Positions 1 to 7,763 of a stretch of DNA of 64,000 nt are shown here, piece by piece. This DNA is from Flemingiibacterium sp045578725 (lineage in GTDB: Bacteria; Bacillota; Clostridia; Oscillospirales; CAG-272): assembly GCA_045578725.1 (NCBI GenBank), contig JAZNKS010000018.1, positions 19,407 through 83,406 of the forward strand. Direction: 5' to 3'. Each line of letters opens with the position of its first letter. Positions within the stretch are counted from its first letter, which is position 1. Under the pieces are notes generated by a model that worked only from the letters and a program-made list of their open reading frames with translations, was not told the DNA's origin and searched no databases. Both the position numbers and the translations under genes were made by a program.

Positions 1-420
1 ACCTCGCGGGGGCATCTGGATGAGCGGGCCGAAAACGCTCTCGGTGTCTTTGAAAAATGGATGAAATACAGCAGCCGCTCGATCTATGGCTGTACAATGG
101 CTGAGGAGGAGCTGCTGTCCGGTCTGCCGGCCAACTGCTGTTATACCCAGAGCGAGGACGGCAGAAGGCTCTATGTCCATCTGCTCAGCTATCCCTTCCG
201 CTATCTGCGGCTGGGAGGGCTGGCCGATAAGATCGAATACGCGCAGTTTTTACATGACGGCAGCGAGATTCTTTACACCTGCGGCAATCTTTCGCGGGGC
301 AGCTTTGCGGAATTCGATACGGGGGCCGAAAATTCGGTCATTCTGCATATTCCCGCCCTGCGCCCGCCCGTCACGATACCGGTTATTGAAATTTTTTTGA
401 TAACGGTGGATCCAACATGA
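1..420 (+). CDS. alpha-L-fucosidase (GH29), C-terminal part
   Basis: The frame is open from the first base, so the gene is cut at its 5' end and only its last 139 residues are visible. They match the end of GH29 exo-fucosidases: the helix and turn WMKYSSRSIYGCT at residues 20-32 of the fragment close the catalytic barrel, and the later LYVHLLSYPF and YAQFLHDGSEI segments resemble the C-terminal beta-sandwich. The family removes terminal L-fucose from glycans. The catalytic Asp and Glu lie in the missing part. The stop overlaps the start of the next gene by four bases (ATGA), so the two are co-translated. Location in the cell cannot be judged without the N-terminus. Confidence 0.8.
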   Translation, partial: TSRGHLDERAENALGVFEKWMKYSSRSIYGCTMAEEELLSGLPANCCYTQSEDGRRLYVHLLSYPFRYLRLGGLADKIEYAQFLHDGSEILYTCGNLSRGSFAEFDTGAENSVILHIPALRPPVTIPVIEIFLITVDPT

Positions 421-1865
421 AATCAAAACAGCTGTTATCCATGCTTCTGATCGGCGCCCTCACGGCAGGCTTTGCATCCTGCCAAGGGGACACGCCCGCT
501 GATACCACCGAAGCGCCGGAGGATTCTGTCACCACCGCAGCCGAGCCGGAGCTTCCGGCCGGCATTGAAAAGAAGGATTACGGGACGGACTTCAACATCC
601 TCTACCCCGATTGGGGCCTGTATATCAAATACTTCTTCGCACCGGAGGAAACCACCGGCGAGGTCATGGACGATGCGCTGTATAAAAGAGAGCTTCTGGT
701 CGAGGAATACCTGGGCGTTGACATCACCAATCAGTGCGCGGGCACGATCAAGGATATCTATCCGGCTGTGCAGGAGATGGTCTATGCGGGCGACGATACC
801 TATCAGATGGCCCTCACGCACTGTATCACGAATGTTTCCAATATGCTGACCGACGAGCTGCTGCTCGATCTGAACACCACGTCTATCGATTTTACCGCCG
901 ACTGGTGGAATCAGAGCGCGGTCGAGGAGCTGGAGCTGTTCGGCAAGCGCTACTATGCGGTATCCGACTATATGCTCCCGGACCCGAACTGCATCCTTTT
1001 CAACAAATCCATCGTCAGGGACTACAAGCTGGAGAATCCCTACGAGCTGGTCCGCGAGGGCAAATGGACGCTGGACAAGATGTTGGAGATGGGCCTTGCG
1101 GCCAAGGTGGACAACGGCGATACGGTCTGGAACCGGGAGGATCAGTACGGCGTGACCCACGGCTCGGCCTGGTATTTCACCAGCTTCATCTATTCCAGCG
1201 GCTTCCGCCTCACCGAAAAGGATGAGGACGGCAATCTGATGCTCTCCTTCACCCTCAATGACCGCACCGCATTGATGATGGAGAAGATGGATGCCGTCTT
1301 CAACAACGAGATGACATGGGAATACAACGAGAACATCGCCGAGGAGCGGGCCGATATCAGCACCGGCAAGTGCCTGTTCAACGTCAACACGATCAATCAG
1401 CTCCGCAATTTCCGAAACAGCGAGGTCGATTACGGCATCCTGCCCTATCCGATGATGGACGAGCAGACCGGCGGCTATTATACCAATGACTGGTCGGGCC
1501 TTCTGTGCGTGCCCGTCACCGCGCAGAATCCGGACATGATTGCCGATGTCATCGAGCTGCTCAGCTATTACAGCGCCGAAACGGTCATCCCGGCCTACTT
1601 TGATCTGGTGCTGGGCGAAAAGCTCTCCCGTGACGAGGATTCCAAGGAGATGCTGAATCTGATCTTCGACAACATCGTCTTCGATGCCGGCATGAACTAT
1701 CTCGGCTTTGAAGCCAATATGGCGGCCTTCTTCTATATCGTCCACGGCAGCATCATCCTCTCCGGCGGCAATAATTTCGCTTCCATGGTGGCCGGAAGCG
1801 AATACGGTGCCAGGGCCGAGATCGATGCCTTCAATAAGACCGTCGCCGCGCTGGGTCAAAAATAA
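417..1865 (+). CDS. extracellular solute-binding lipoprotein (paralogue 1)
   Basis: This 482-residue protein starts with a lipoprotein signal peptide whose lipobox ends AGFASC, with Cys22 as the lipid-bearing residue, followed by an acidic Thr-rich tether. It belongs to a family present five times in this window. Shared landmarks are a VEEYLGVDI segment near residue 90, WWNQSAVEEL, ENPYELVREGKWTLDKM and YGILPYPMMDEQ. They resemble family 1 (AlgQ/LipO-like) sugar-binding proteins of ABC importers. It is translationally coupled to the fucosidase gene upstream, which suggests binding of a fucosylated oligosaccharide; that is inference. No permease gene lies nearby. The EF-hand-like loop found in its paralogues is degenerate here (VDNGDTVWNREDQYG). 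Confidence 0.8.
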   Translation: MKSKQLLSMLLIGALTAGFASCQGDTPADTTEAPEDSVTTAAEPELPAGIEKKDYGTDFNILYPDWGLYIKYFFAPEETTGEVMDDALYKRELLVEEYLGVDITNQCAGTIKDIYPAVQEMVYAGDDTYQMALTHCITNVSNMLTDELLLDLNTTSIDFTADWWNQSAVEELELFGKRYYAVSDYMLPDPNCILFNKSIVRDYKLENPYELVREGKWTLDKMLEMGLAAKVDNGDTVWNREDQYGVTHGSAWYFTSFIYSSGFRLTEKDEDGNLMLSFTLNDRTALMMEKMDAVFNNEMTWEYNENIAEERADISTGKCLFNVNTINQLRNFRNSEVDYGILPYPMMDEQTGGYYTNDWSGLLCVPVTAQNPDMIADVIELLSYYSAETVIPAYFDLVLGEKLSRDEDSKEMLNLIFDNIVFDAGMNYLGFEANMAAFFYIVHGSIILSGGNNFASMVAGSEYGARAEIDAFNKTVAALGQK

Positions 1866-1891
1866 GCAAACAATCGCAGAATTCTCCGGTT

Positions 1892-1937
1892 TTGTGACAA
1901 TTCCGTACCGGAATTTGTTACAATAATGTGGTATAAT
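1892..1937 (+). promoter_or_regulatory. operator-like dyad and extended -10 promoter
   Basis: Bases 1899-1915 form a dyad with AATTCCG and CGGAATT arms around TAC. Its outer flanks continue the symmetry imperfectly (TGTGACA on the left, TGTTACA on the right). Just downstream lies TGGTATAAT at 1929-1937, an extended -10 element with no good -35 box. The dyad occupies the position of the missing -35. It lacks a T tract, so it looks more like an operator or activator site than a terminator. It would drive the gene starting at 1983. Confidence 0.6.
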
Positions 1938-1982
1938 GAAGGCGGATGTCAATCCGCAATTATACCATTTGGAGGTTCTGCT

Positions 1983-3416
1983 ATGAAACAATCCCAGCTC
2001 CCATCGGCCCTTCTTGCGGCCGCGCTGTTTGCCGGATCCGCCCTTATGCCCGGATGCGGCTCCGATACACCGGCTGATACCGGTGCCCCGACAACCGATC
2101 CCTCGGGGGAGAGTACAGGACAGGAGGGTACCACCGGCTACTATGATGATCTGGAAGACTATGACTTTGAGGAATACGAATTCCGGATTCTTGACAACGA
2201 TACGGTCGCTCTCTTTCTGACGGCCGAGGAGATGACCGGCGAGAAGGTCAACGATGCCGCCTGGCAGCGCAATGCCGAGGTGGAGGATCTGCTGAACGTA
2301 AAGATCGTTTCCGAAAACGATCAGGAGATGGGCGAGATCCGGTTCCAGAATGCCATTTTAGCCGATGATGCGGAAGCCGTCGATCTTTTCTGCTTCCGCG
2401 GCCCCGGCCAGCGGGATGTCTACATCACCGCGAATGTGCTCTATGACTGGAAGGAGATCCCGAATCTGAAGCTGGACTGCCCCTGGTACAACCAGTCGGC
2501 CAATGAGGCGTATTCCATCGCCGGCAAGCAGTATTTCGGTGTCAGCGACATCACGCTCGCCGTCCAGCACAGCGCTTCGGTTTTGTTCAACATCGGCATG
2601 GCGGAGGATTTTCAGATTGAATCCCCCTACACGCAGGTGAAGGAAGGCCGCTGGACGATGGATGCGCTCCTCACCTCCGTCAAGGATGTCTACAGCGATC
2701 TGAACAACAACGGCGAAGCGGATGAAGCGGACCGGTACGGTCTGGTCGGCCATATCAATCTGTTCGGCCGTCTGGCTCCCTCGGCCGGCGAGACGGAGGT
2801 TTTAAGCTCCCCCGACGGCTTTGTCGTCAATCTGTTCTCCGATAAGCTGGCCGCCTTCGGCGAAAAGCTCCGCACCCTTTACCGGGACGAAAATGTTCTC
2901 GCATCGACGGCCGCTTATGATGCGCTGTGCGAGGACCGCGCACTCTTCATCTTCTATTCCTCCGACCCCGCCAAGCTGCGCGAGGTGGAGATCGATTTCG
3001 GCTATCTGCCCTATCCCAAGTATGACGAGGCGCAGGAGAACTATTACAACGAAGCATCCGGCGGCATGATGGCCGTGCCGATCAATGCGCCCGACATCGA
3101 GCGCACCGGTGCTGTCATCGAAGCCCTCAGCGCCGGTTCGGCCAGGTATCTGCGTCAGGCTTTTGTGGATACCTACATCGAGAACAAGGTTCTGCGCGAT
3201 GAGGAATCCGTAGAAAACTACCGGCTGGCCTATTCCACCCACGTTTACAGCCTGTCCTACAACATCGATCCGGCCGGAATGCTGGCAAGCCACAAATTCT
3301 ATGCGGAGCTGCTCCGCAACGATGCCGTAGAGCACGCTTCGTATTATGCCTCCGTCCGCGAGGCCATCGAAACCGCTTATGAGGAGCTCTACAACGCGGC
3401 GCTTGCCAATCAATAA
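1983..3416 (+). CDS. extracellular solute-binding lipoprotein (paralogue 2)
   Basis: The start at 1983 is chosen because GGAGG lies eight bases upstream and a lipoprotein signal follows at once; an in-frame ATG at 1926 sits inside the promoter. The product has 477 residues with the lipid-bearing Cys25 (ALMPGC). The family landmarks are clear: VEDLLNVKIV, WYNQSANEAY, ESPYTQVKEGRWTMDALL, then an EF-hand-like loop DLNNNGEADEADRYG as in calcium-binding AlgQ-type sugar-binding proteins, and FGYLPYPKYDEAQENYY. It has its own promoter and is followed after 20 bases by the glycyl radical enzyme gene, so the pair is probably one transcript. The ligand is unknown. Confidence 0.8.
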   Translation: MKQSQLPSALLAAALFAGSALMPGCGSDTPADTGAPTTDPSGESTGQEGTTGYYDDLEDYDFEEYEFRILDNDTVALFLTAEEMTGEKVNDAAWQRNAEVEDLLNVKIVSENDQEMGEIRFQNAILADDAEAVDLFCFRGPGQRDVYITANVLYDWKEIPNLKLDCPWYNQSANEAYSIAGKQYFGVSDITLAVQHSASVLFNIGMAEDFQIESPYTQVKEGRWTMDALLTSVKDVYSDLNNNGEADEADRYGLVGHINLFGRLAPSAGETEVLSSPDGFVVNLFSDKLAAFGEKLRTLYRDENVLASTAAYDALCEDRALFIFYSSDPAKLREVEIDFGYLPYPKYDEAQENYYNEASGGMMAVPINAPDIERTGAVIEALSAGSARYLRQAFVDTYIENKVLRDEESVENYRLAYSTHVYSLSYNIDPAGMLASHKFYAELLRNDAVEHASYYASVREAIETAYEELYNAALANQ

Positions 3417-3436
3417 ACAGCAAATCAGGTGATTCT

Positions 3437-5722
3437 ATGTATAAAACCGCACAAAAAGCCATGAAAGACTATTACCGTGCCATGGATCTGGTCGGCCCCT
3501 TCACCCTTCGGGGGGAGGAGGCAAACCGTGGCTGGCAGGAGCGCTTCAAGCGTGTCTGCGCCTCGATGGAGGAATTCTATCGGGCCCATCCCGACACGCC
3601 TGCGGTGCTTCTCAAAAGCCGGGTTCACACCGTGATGGCCGGAATCTGCGAGCCGGTGATTTTTCCGGGGCATCCCTTCTTCTTTGAAATCGGGATGAAC
3701 CAGTCAAGATCCTGGGGCCTTGGCGGCGGTACGCCGGCAAACTGGGTTTCGGGCACGAAGACACGGGAGATTCAGGCGGCGCATCCCTTCTATGTGGATG
3801 TGGTCAACTGGTTCCGTCCGCTTTTTGACCGGGATCATACCGGTCTGTGCGGCATCTTTTCAAGCTTTGACACCGATCACCAGACCCTCGGCTATACCAC
3901 CCTCTTTGAAACCGGATACGCCGGTCTGATCCGGCGGGCCGAAAAACAGCGGGCGAATTTCAAGTCCGGCTCGCCCGAATATGCCTTTATCGAGGCGGTG
4001 ATCGAATCCTGTCGGGCGCTGATTGCCATCGCCCACCGGTTTGCCGATAAGGCCGGGGAGCTGCTCGCCTCGCTCCCCGAGGGCTACGAGCGCGCGGATC
4101 TTGAGAGGATCGCCTCGGCGGCCCGGAAAATTCCCGAAAATCCGCCCGAAACCTTCTATGAAGGCCTTGCGATGCTGCTTTTCACCCGCGAGGTGACGGC
4201 GGTCATCGAAAACATGGGCATCTCCCAGCTGGGGCACGTTGACCGTCTGCTCGGCGATCTGTATAAGCGGGATCTTGCCGCAGGACGGATCACCGAGGCG
4301 GAGGCAAGACACCTGATCGGCCTTTTCATGCTTCACACCGACATCAAATTCGATACCGAGCACGATCCCTGGCCGGAAACCTCCACCTGCATTCAGTTGG
4401 GCGGCTCAGATGCGGACGGCAAGCCGATCTTCAACGCCGTCACGCGGATGTTCATCGAGGAGCACCATAAGCTCCATCTCATCAATCCCAAGCTCAACTG
4501 CCGCTACACCAAGGATTCGCCCCGCGAATATTTCCGTGTCATCGGCCGTGCTGTGCTGGCCGGGCACAACAATTTTGCGCTCATCGGCGATGAGCCGATC
4601 ATCGCGGGCCTGAAAAGGAGCGGGGTCAGCGAGCGGGATGCCCGCCGTTATGTCAACGGCGGCTGCCAGGAAACCATGATCGAGGGTCTTGGCCACACCG
4701 AGGGCGCGGCGATCTATATCTCGCTCCTCCGTCTGCTTGATTTATTCCTGCGCCGGGATGAGGGCATGGGCATCCATGCCGATCTTGTAAGGCCGCTCGA
4801 CGGCGCCGAAACGTTTGAAGAATTCTACAATAAATATATACAGGCGATGCGGCGCTTCTTCACCTTCATGACCGACGGGCGCAACTATCAGCAGTCCGTC
4901 TTCAAGGAGGCCATCACCTATCCGCTCTATTCGGCCACGCAGGAGGGCTGTATCGAAAACGGCCGCGATCACATCCGGGGCGGCGCGAAGTACAATTTCT
5001 CCACCGTGGCGATGGTCGGCTTCCCCAACACCGCCGATTCGCTCTATGCCATCCGCGAGCTGGTTTATAATCGCCGCAGGGTGAGCCTGGAGGAACTGAT
5101 TTCGGCGCTGGAAAAGGACTGGGAAGGGCAGGAGGCGCTCCGGCGCGACGTGCTCGCGCTCCCGAAATACGGCCACGGAGAGGAAGACCCAGATGCGCTG
5201 GCAAAGCGGCTTCTCACCGATCTGTCGGCCATCATAAGAAGCTGCAAAAACGAGCGGGGCGGCCATTATCTGCCCAGTACCTTCGTCTATCGCTACAACC
5301 GGCTGTTTGCGCCGCCGCTCCGGGCAACGCCCGACGGCCGGCGGGCCGGGGACTATATGGCGGCCGGCGTATCGCCCTCCACGCTGGTCCCCGTGAAGGA
5401 TATCACCCAGCCGCTTGCCACGATGAAGCATATCGATTTCTCGGTCTGCGGCGGCGGCATCTCGGTGCTGGATATGATGCTCCCCGCCTCGGCGCAGTTC
5501 GATGAGGAAATCTTCGCCTCCTTCATGAAGGCCTGCTCCCATTACGACTGCGTGACACTTCAGCCCAATGTCCTCAAAAAAGAGGAGCTGATCGATGCAA
5601 AGGCCCATCCCGGGCTTCACCGGAATCTGATCGTCCGGATCTGCGGCCTGTCGGCCTATTTCACGGCGCTGGAGCCGAAGGTGCAGGATGAAATCATCGG
5701 GCGGAACTATTATGAAGGCTGA
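3437..5722 (+). CDS. glycyl radical enzyme, pyruvate formate-lyase/dehydratase type
   Basis: The 761-residue protein has the two diagnostic sites of glycyl radical enzymes. One is a thiyl-radical cysteine in NGGCQET (Cys410, with Glu412 at the +2 place used as base in dehydratases and lyases). The other is a C-terminal glycyl loop VRICGLSAYF, with Gly737 25 residues from the end. The spacing Cys-x-Glu points to the dehydratase/lyase branch rather than formate acetyltransferase, which has two adjacent cysteines. The usual loop is R-[VI]-x-G-Y; here Leu replaces Tyr. Slightly shorter than the common 780-850 residues. Its activase follows and overlaps. Fucosidase and rhamnosidase genes nearby make propanediol dehydration a candidate reaction, but no microcompartment or aldehyde genes are present and the substrate is unknown. 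Confidence 0.85.
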   Translation: MYKTAQKAMKDYYRAMDLVGPFTLRGEEANRGWQERFKRVCASMEEFYRAHPDTPAVLLKSRVHTVMAGICEPVIFPGHPFFFEIGMNQSRSWGLGGGTPANWVSGTKTREIQAAHPFYVDVVNWFRPLFDRDHTGLCGIFSSFDTDHQTLGYTTLFETGYAGLIRRAEKQRANFKSGSPEYAFIEAVIESCRALIAIAHRFADKAGELLASLPEGYERADLERIASAARKIPENPPETFYEGLAMLLFTREVTAVIENMGISQLGHVDRLLGDLYKRDLAAGRITEAEARHLIGLFMLHTDIKFDTEHDPWPETSTCIQLGGSDADGKPIFNAVTRMFIEEHHKLHLINPKLNCRYTKDSPREYFRVIGRAVLAGHNNFALIGDEPIIAGLKRSGVSERDARRYVNGGCQETMIEGLGHTEGAAIYISLLRLLDLFLRRDEGMGIHADLVRPLDGAETFEEFYNKYIQAMRRFFTFMTDGRNYQQSVFKEAITYPLYSATQEGCIENGRDHIRGGAKYNFSTVAMVGFPNTADSLYAIRELVYNRRRVSLEELISALEKDWEGQEALRRDVLALPKYGHGEEDPDALAKRLLTDLSAIIRSCKNERGGHYLPSTFVYRYNRLFAPPLRATPDGRRAGDYMAAGVSPSTLVPVKDITQPLATMKHIDFSVCGGGISVLDMMLPASAQFDEEIFASFMKACSHYDCVTLQPNVLKKEELIDAKAHPGLHRNLIVRICGLSAYFTALEPKVQDEIIGRNYYEG

Positions 5723-6623
5723 TATGACGGGCCGGATCTTCGATATCCAGCATTTCTCGCTCAGCGACGGGCCGGGAATCCGCACCGCCGTCTTTTTCAA
5801 GGGCTGTCCCCTTGCCTGCAAATGGTGCCACAATCCGGAATCCCGGAGTCCCGATCCTCAGCTGTTATACTATGCCCATCTCTGCCGGGGCTGCCGGCAA
5901 TGCGAAGCGGTCTGTCCCTCCGGTGCGCACCGCTTCGATAAAGACGGAAGCCACCGGATCGATCCCGCGCTCTGCACCCTCTGCGGCCGGTGCGAAGGGG
6001 TCTGCGATGCCGGTGCCCTGAAGAGGGTCGGGCGGACGGTGCGCGTTTCCGAGGTGATGGAGGAGGTCCTGCGCGATCGGATCCTTTACGAGGATTCGGG
6101 CGGCGGGCTGACCCTGACGGGCGGCGAGCCGCTGGCCCAGCCATCCTTTGCCATAGCGCTGGCAGGTGCGGCGAAGAAGGCGGGCATCTCCGTCTATCTT
6201 GAAACCTCCGGATTCGGCAGCCGGGAAGCGCTGGAAGGCCTTTCCTTCCTGTGCGATGGCATCCTCTATGATTTCAAGGCATCTGCTGCCGATCATAAAG
6301 CGCTGTGCGGCGCAGAAGCCGGCCCCATCCGGGCCAATCTGCACGCGTTTGACTCATGCGGCGTGCCCATCATCCTGCGCTGTCCGATCGTTCCGACGAT
6401 GAACCTTTCCCCGGCGCTGGAGCGGGAGATCATCGAAACGGCCAAAGCTCTGAAAAACCTTGAAGAGATTCACCTGCTCCCCTATCACCGGCTCGGCCTT
6501 TCAAAGGCCCGCGCGCTGGGAATGGATCCCGGCCCCGCCATCCCCGTCCCCGCAAAAGAGGAGATGGAAGCCCTCCGCACCCGGATCGAAGCGGCAGGCA
6601 AAATCCCGGTGAAGGTGATGTAA
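5712..6623 (+). CDS. glycyl radical enzyme activase (radical SAM, ferredoxin insert)
   Basis: This 303-residue protein installs the glycyl radical on the enzyme encoded just upstream, using S-adenosylmethionine. The radical SAM motif C-x3-C-x2-C is at Cys32, Cys36 and Cys39 (KGCPLACKWCHNP). An inserted ferredoxin domain with two four-cysteine clusters follows (CRGCRQCEAVC and CTLCGRCEGVC), as in dehydratase and decarboxylase activases but not in PflA. The LTGGEPLAQP motif follows. The gene overlaps the enzyme gene by 11 bases, supporting coupled expression. An alternative start at 5724 has a better placed GAAGG and would remove four residues. The perfect terminator at 6647 closes the transcript. 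Confidence 0.88.
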   Translation: MKADMTGRIFDIQHFSLSDGPGIRTAVFFKGCPLACKWCHNPESRSPDPQLLYYAHLCRGCRQCEAVCPSGAHRFDKDGSHRIDPALCTLCGRCEGVCDAGALKRVGRTVRVSEVMEEVLRDRILYEDSGGGLTLTGGEPLAQPSFAIALAGAAKKAGISVYLETSGFGSREALEGLSFLCDGILYDFKASAADHKALCGAEAGPIRANLHAFDSCGVPIILRCPIVPTMNLSPALEREIIETAKALKNLEEIHLLPYHRLGLSKARALGMDPGPAIPVPAKEEMEALRTRIEAAGKIPVKVM

Positions 6624-6646
6624 TACGATCGCGGCATATGACAAAA

Positions 6647-6675
6647 CGCCCCCCGGAGTAAAACTCCGGGGGGCG
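6647..6675. terminator. bidirectional terminator, convergent genes
   Basis: A perfect inverted repeat with 13-base arms (CGCCCCCCGGAGT and its complement) around AAA. It is flanked by AAAA on the left, which reads as a U run for the minus-strand PHP gene. It separates the convergent activase and PHP genes. Confidence 0.85.
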
Positions 6676-6681
6676 GCATTA

Positions 6682-7494
6682 TCAGTATTCGATGCCGGGA
6701 ATGCGGTATTTATCGTCCTCGGTCAAGGCAAGACGGTCGATGAGAAGCTCCATGTTGGCCTTGAATTTTTCAAAGCCGGCCGGTGAGTGGGCATCGGAGC
6801 CGCAGTAGAAGCGGCAGCCCTCCTCCTTTGCGATCCGGTAGGGCTTCAGGATGATCTCCTCCAGATCCGATTCGGAGTAGCCGGAGGGGCTCATATTCAG
6901 CTCGATGCCAAGCCCCAGCTTTGCGGCTTTTGCAAAGGTTTCGTGCCAGAAGGAATCCTCGATCGAAGCAAAGAGGGCGACGTGATCCTGGGTATAGGTC
7001 AGCGGGCAGGTCAGGTGGGCAAGCCCCATTTTTTCATGCGGAAGCGGGGCATCCAGAAGAATCTGCAGACGCTTTTTGTAGGCGGCGCGGTAATCCTCCA
7101 TCGTGACAAGCCCGGCGGGCGCGGTAAAGCCCTTCATATGCAGATGGTTGACCGGCATGACGATGAAATCGAATTTTTCGGCGGTTTCGGCCGTCAGACC
7201 GATATCGTTGTACATATTGAAATCCGCTTCACAGCCGAACAGGAATTTTACACCGTCTTTTTGGGGGAGCGGGAGCCAGGAGCTGTTGCGCGCATAATCG
7301 TTATTTCGCCAGCCGTTGTTGAATTCACCGGTCAGCGGTGCGGTGGAATCCCAGAAATGATCGGCCAGGCAGAGCAGCTTCATGCCGTTCTTTGACTGGA
7401 TATCGAGAATAGTTTCGGGGGTTTGTTCCTTGCTGTCGGAGCAGGGGGAAAGACAGGTATGGATGTGCAGATCGTGGTCGCAGATGAATTTCAT
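6682..7494 (-). CDS. PHP-domain phosphoesterase/hydrolase
   Basis: The start at 7494 is preferred: a GGAGG lies eight bases upstream and the conserved metal site follows at once. An in-frame ATG at 7539 would lie within the -10 box. The 270-residue product has the PHP-family metal ligands: HDLHIHT (His10, His12), CLADHFWD, FGCEADF, the MPVNHLHM strand, LAHL and YCGSDAHSP near the C-terminus. PHP enzymes hydrolyse phosphoesters using a trinuclear metal centre; histidinol phosphatase is the best known member, but no histidine genes are nearby, so the substrate is open. It is cytoplasmic, with no signal peptide. Confidence 0.78.
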   Translation of the reverse strand: MKFICDHDLHIHTCLSPCSDSKEQTPETILDIQSKNGMKLLCLADHFWDSTAPLTGEFNNGWRNNDYARNSSWLPLPQKDGVKFLFGCEADFNMYNDIGLTAETAEKFDFIVMPVNHLHMKGFTAPAGLVTMEDYRAAYKKRLQILLDAPLPHEKMGLAHLTCPLTYTQDHVALFASIEDSFWHETFAKAAKLGLGIELNMSPSGYSESDLEEIILKPYRIAKEEGCRFYCGSDAHSPAGFEKFKANMELLIDRLALTEDDKYRIPGIEY

Positions 7495-7537
7495 GGCGGA
7501 TGCCTCCAAGCTTTTGTACTGCCTTGCGGCTGTTTTC

Positions 7538-7566
7538 ATTATAGCAGAATCCGGCGGATTTGTAAA
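7538..7566 (-). promoter_or_regulatory. sigma-A type promoter for PHP gene
   Basis: On the minus strand TTTACA (7561-7566) and TATAAT (7538-7543) are separated by exactly 17 bases, 44 bases upstream of the chosen start. Confidence 0.75.
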
Positions 7567-7588
7567 GCTTTTTCGACGAAATTCCGTA

Positions 7589-7617
7589 TTGACAAATCCA
7601 TATCGCTATGCTATAAT
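7589..7617 (+). promoter_or_regulatory. consensus promoter for the GH78 gene
   Basis: TTGACA (7589-7594) and TATAAT (7612-7617) match the vegetative consensus at all twelve bases with a 17-base spacer. Transcription should start near 7624, giving an unusually long leader of about 140 bases. Confidence 0.85.
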
Positions 7618-7648
7618 GGTAAAAATTTTTTCTCCGGGAGAGTTTGAA

Positions 7649-7763
7649 GTCTGAAAATAAATTTCAGACCTGGTTTTGTGGCTTACATTGCCGTCCCGGC
7701 AATGTTTTGCTTCGCAAACCAGCCCCAAAATCCAAGAAAGGAAGCTTTCGCTTCGCGAAAGCT
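7649..7763 (+). other. hairpin-rich 5' leader
   Basis: Between promoter and start codon lie four perfect stem-loops in a row: 7649-7669 (8-base stem, loop ATAAA), 7685-7705 (9-base stem, loop TCC), 7706-7718 (5-base stem, loop TTC) and 7743-7763 (9-base stem, loop TTC). An outer pairing of CTGGTTT (7670-7676) with AAACCAG (7716-7722) could enclose or compete with the middle two. The last hairpin sits exactly between an AAAGGA ribosome site (7737-7742) and ATG at 7764. It could be a cis-acting RNA or an inserted palindromic repeat; I do not recognise a known family. Confidence 0.6.

Noticed and set aside
2697..2745. Dockerin domain in the solute-binding proteins
   Set aside because: There is only one calcium-loop-like segment per protein and it sits mid-protein, as in AlgQ-type binding proteins; dockerins have two loops near the end.
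7644..7763. N-terminal extension of the GH78 protein from a TTG codon
   Set aside because: The extension encodes the hairpin leader, is Lys/Arg/Ser-rich without family similarity, and has no ribosome site.
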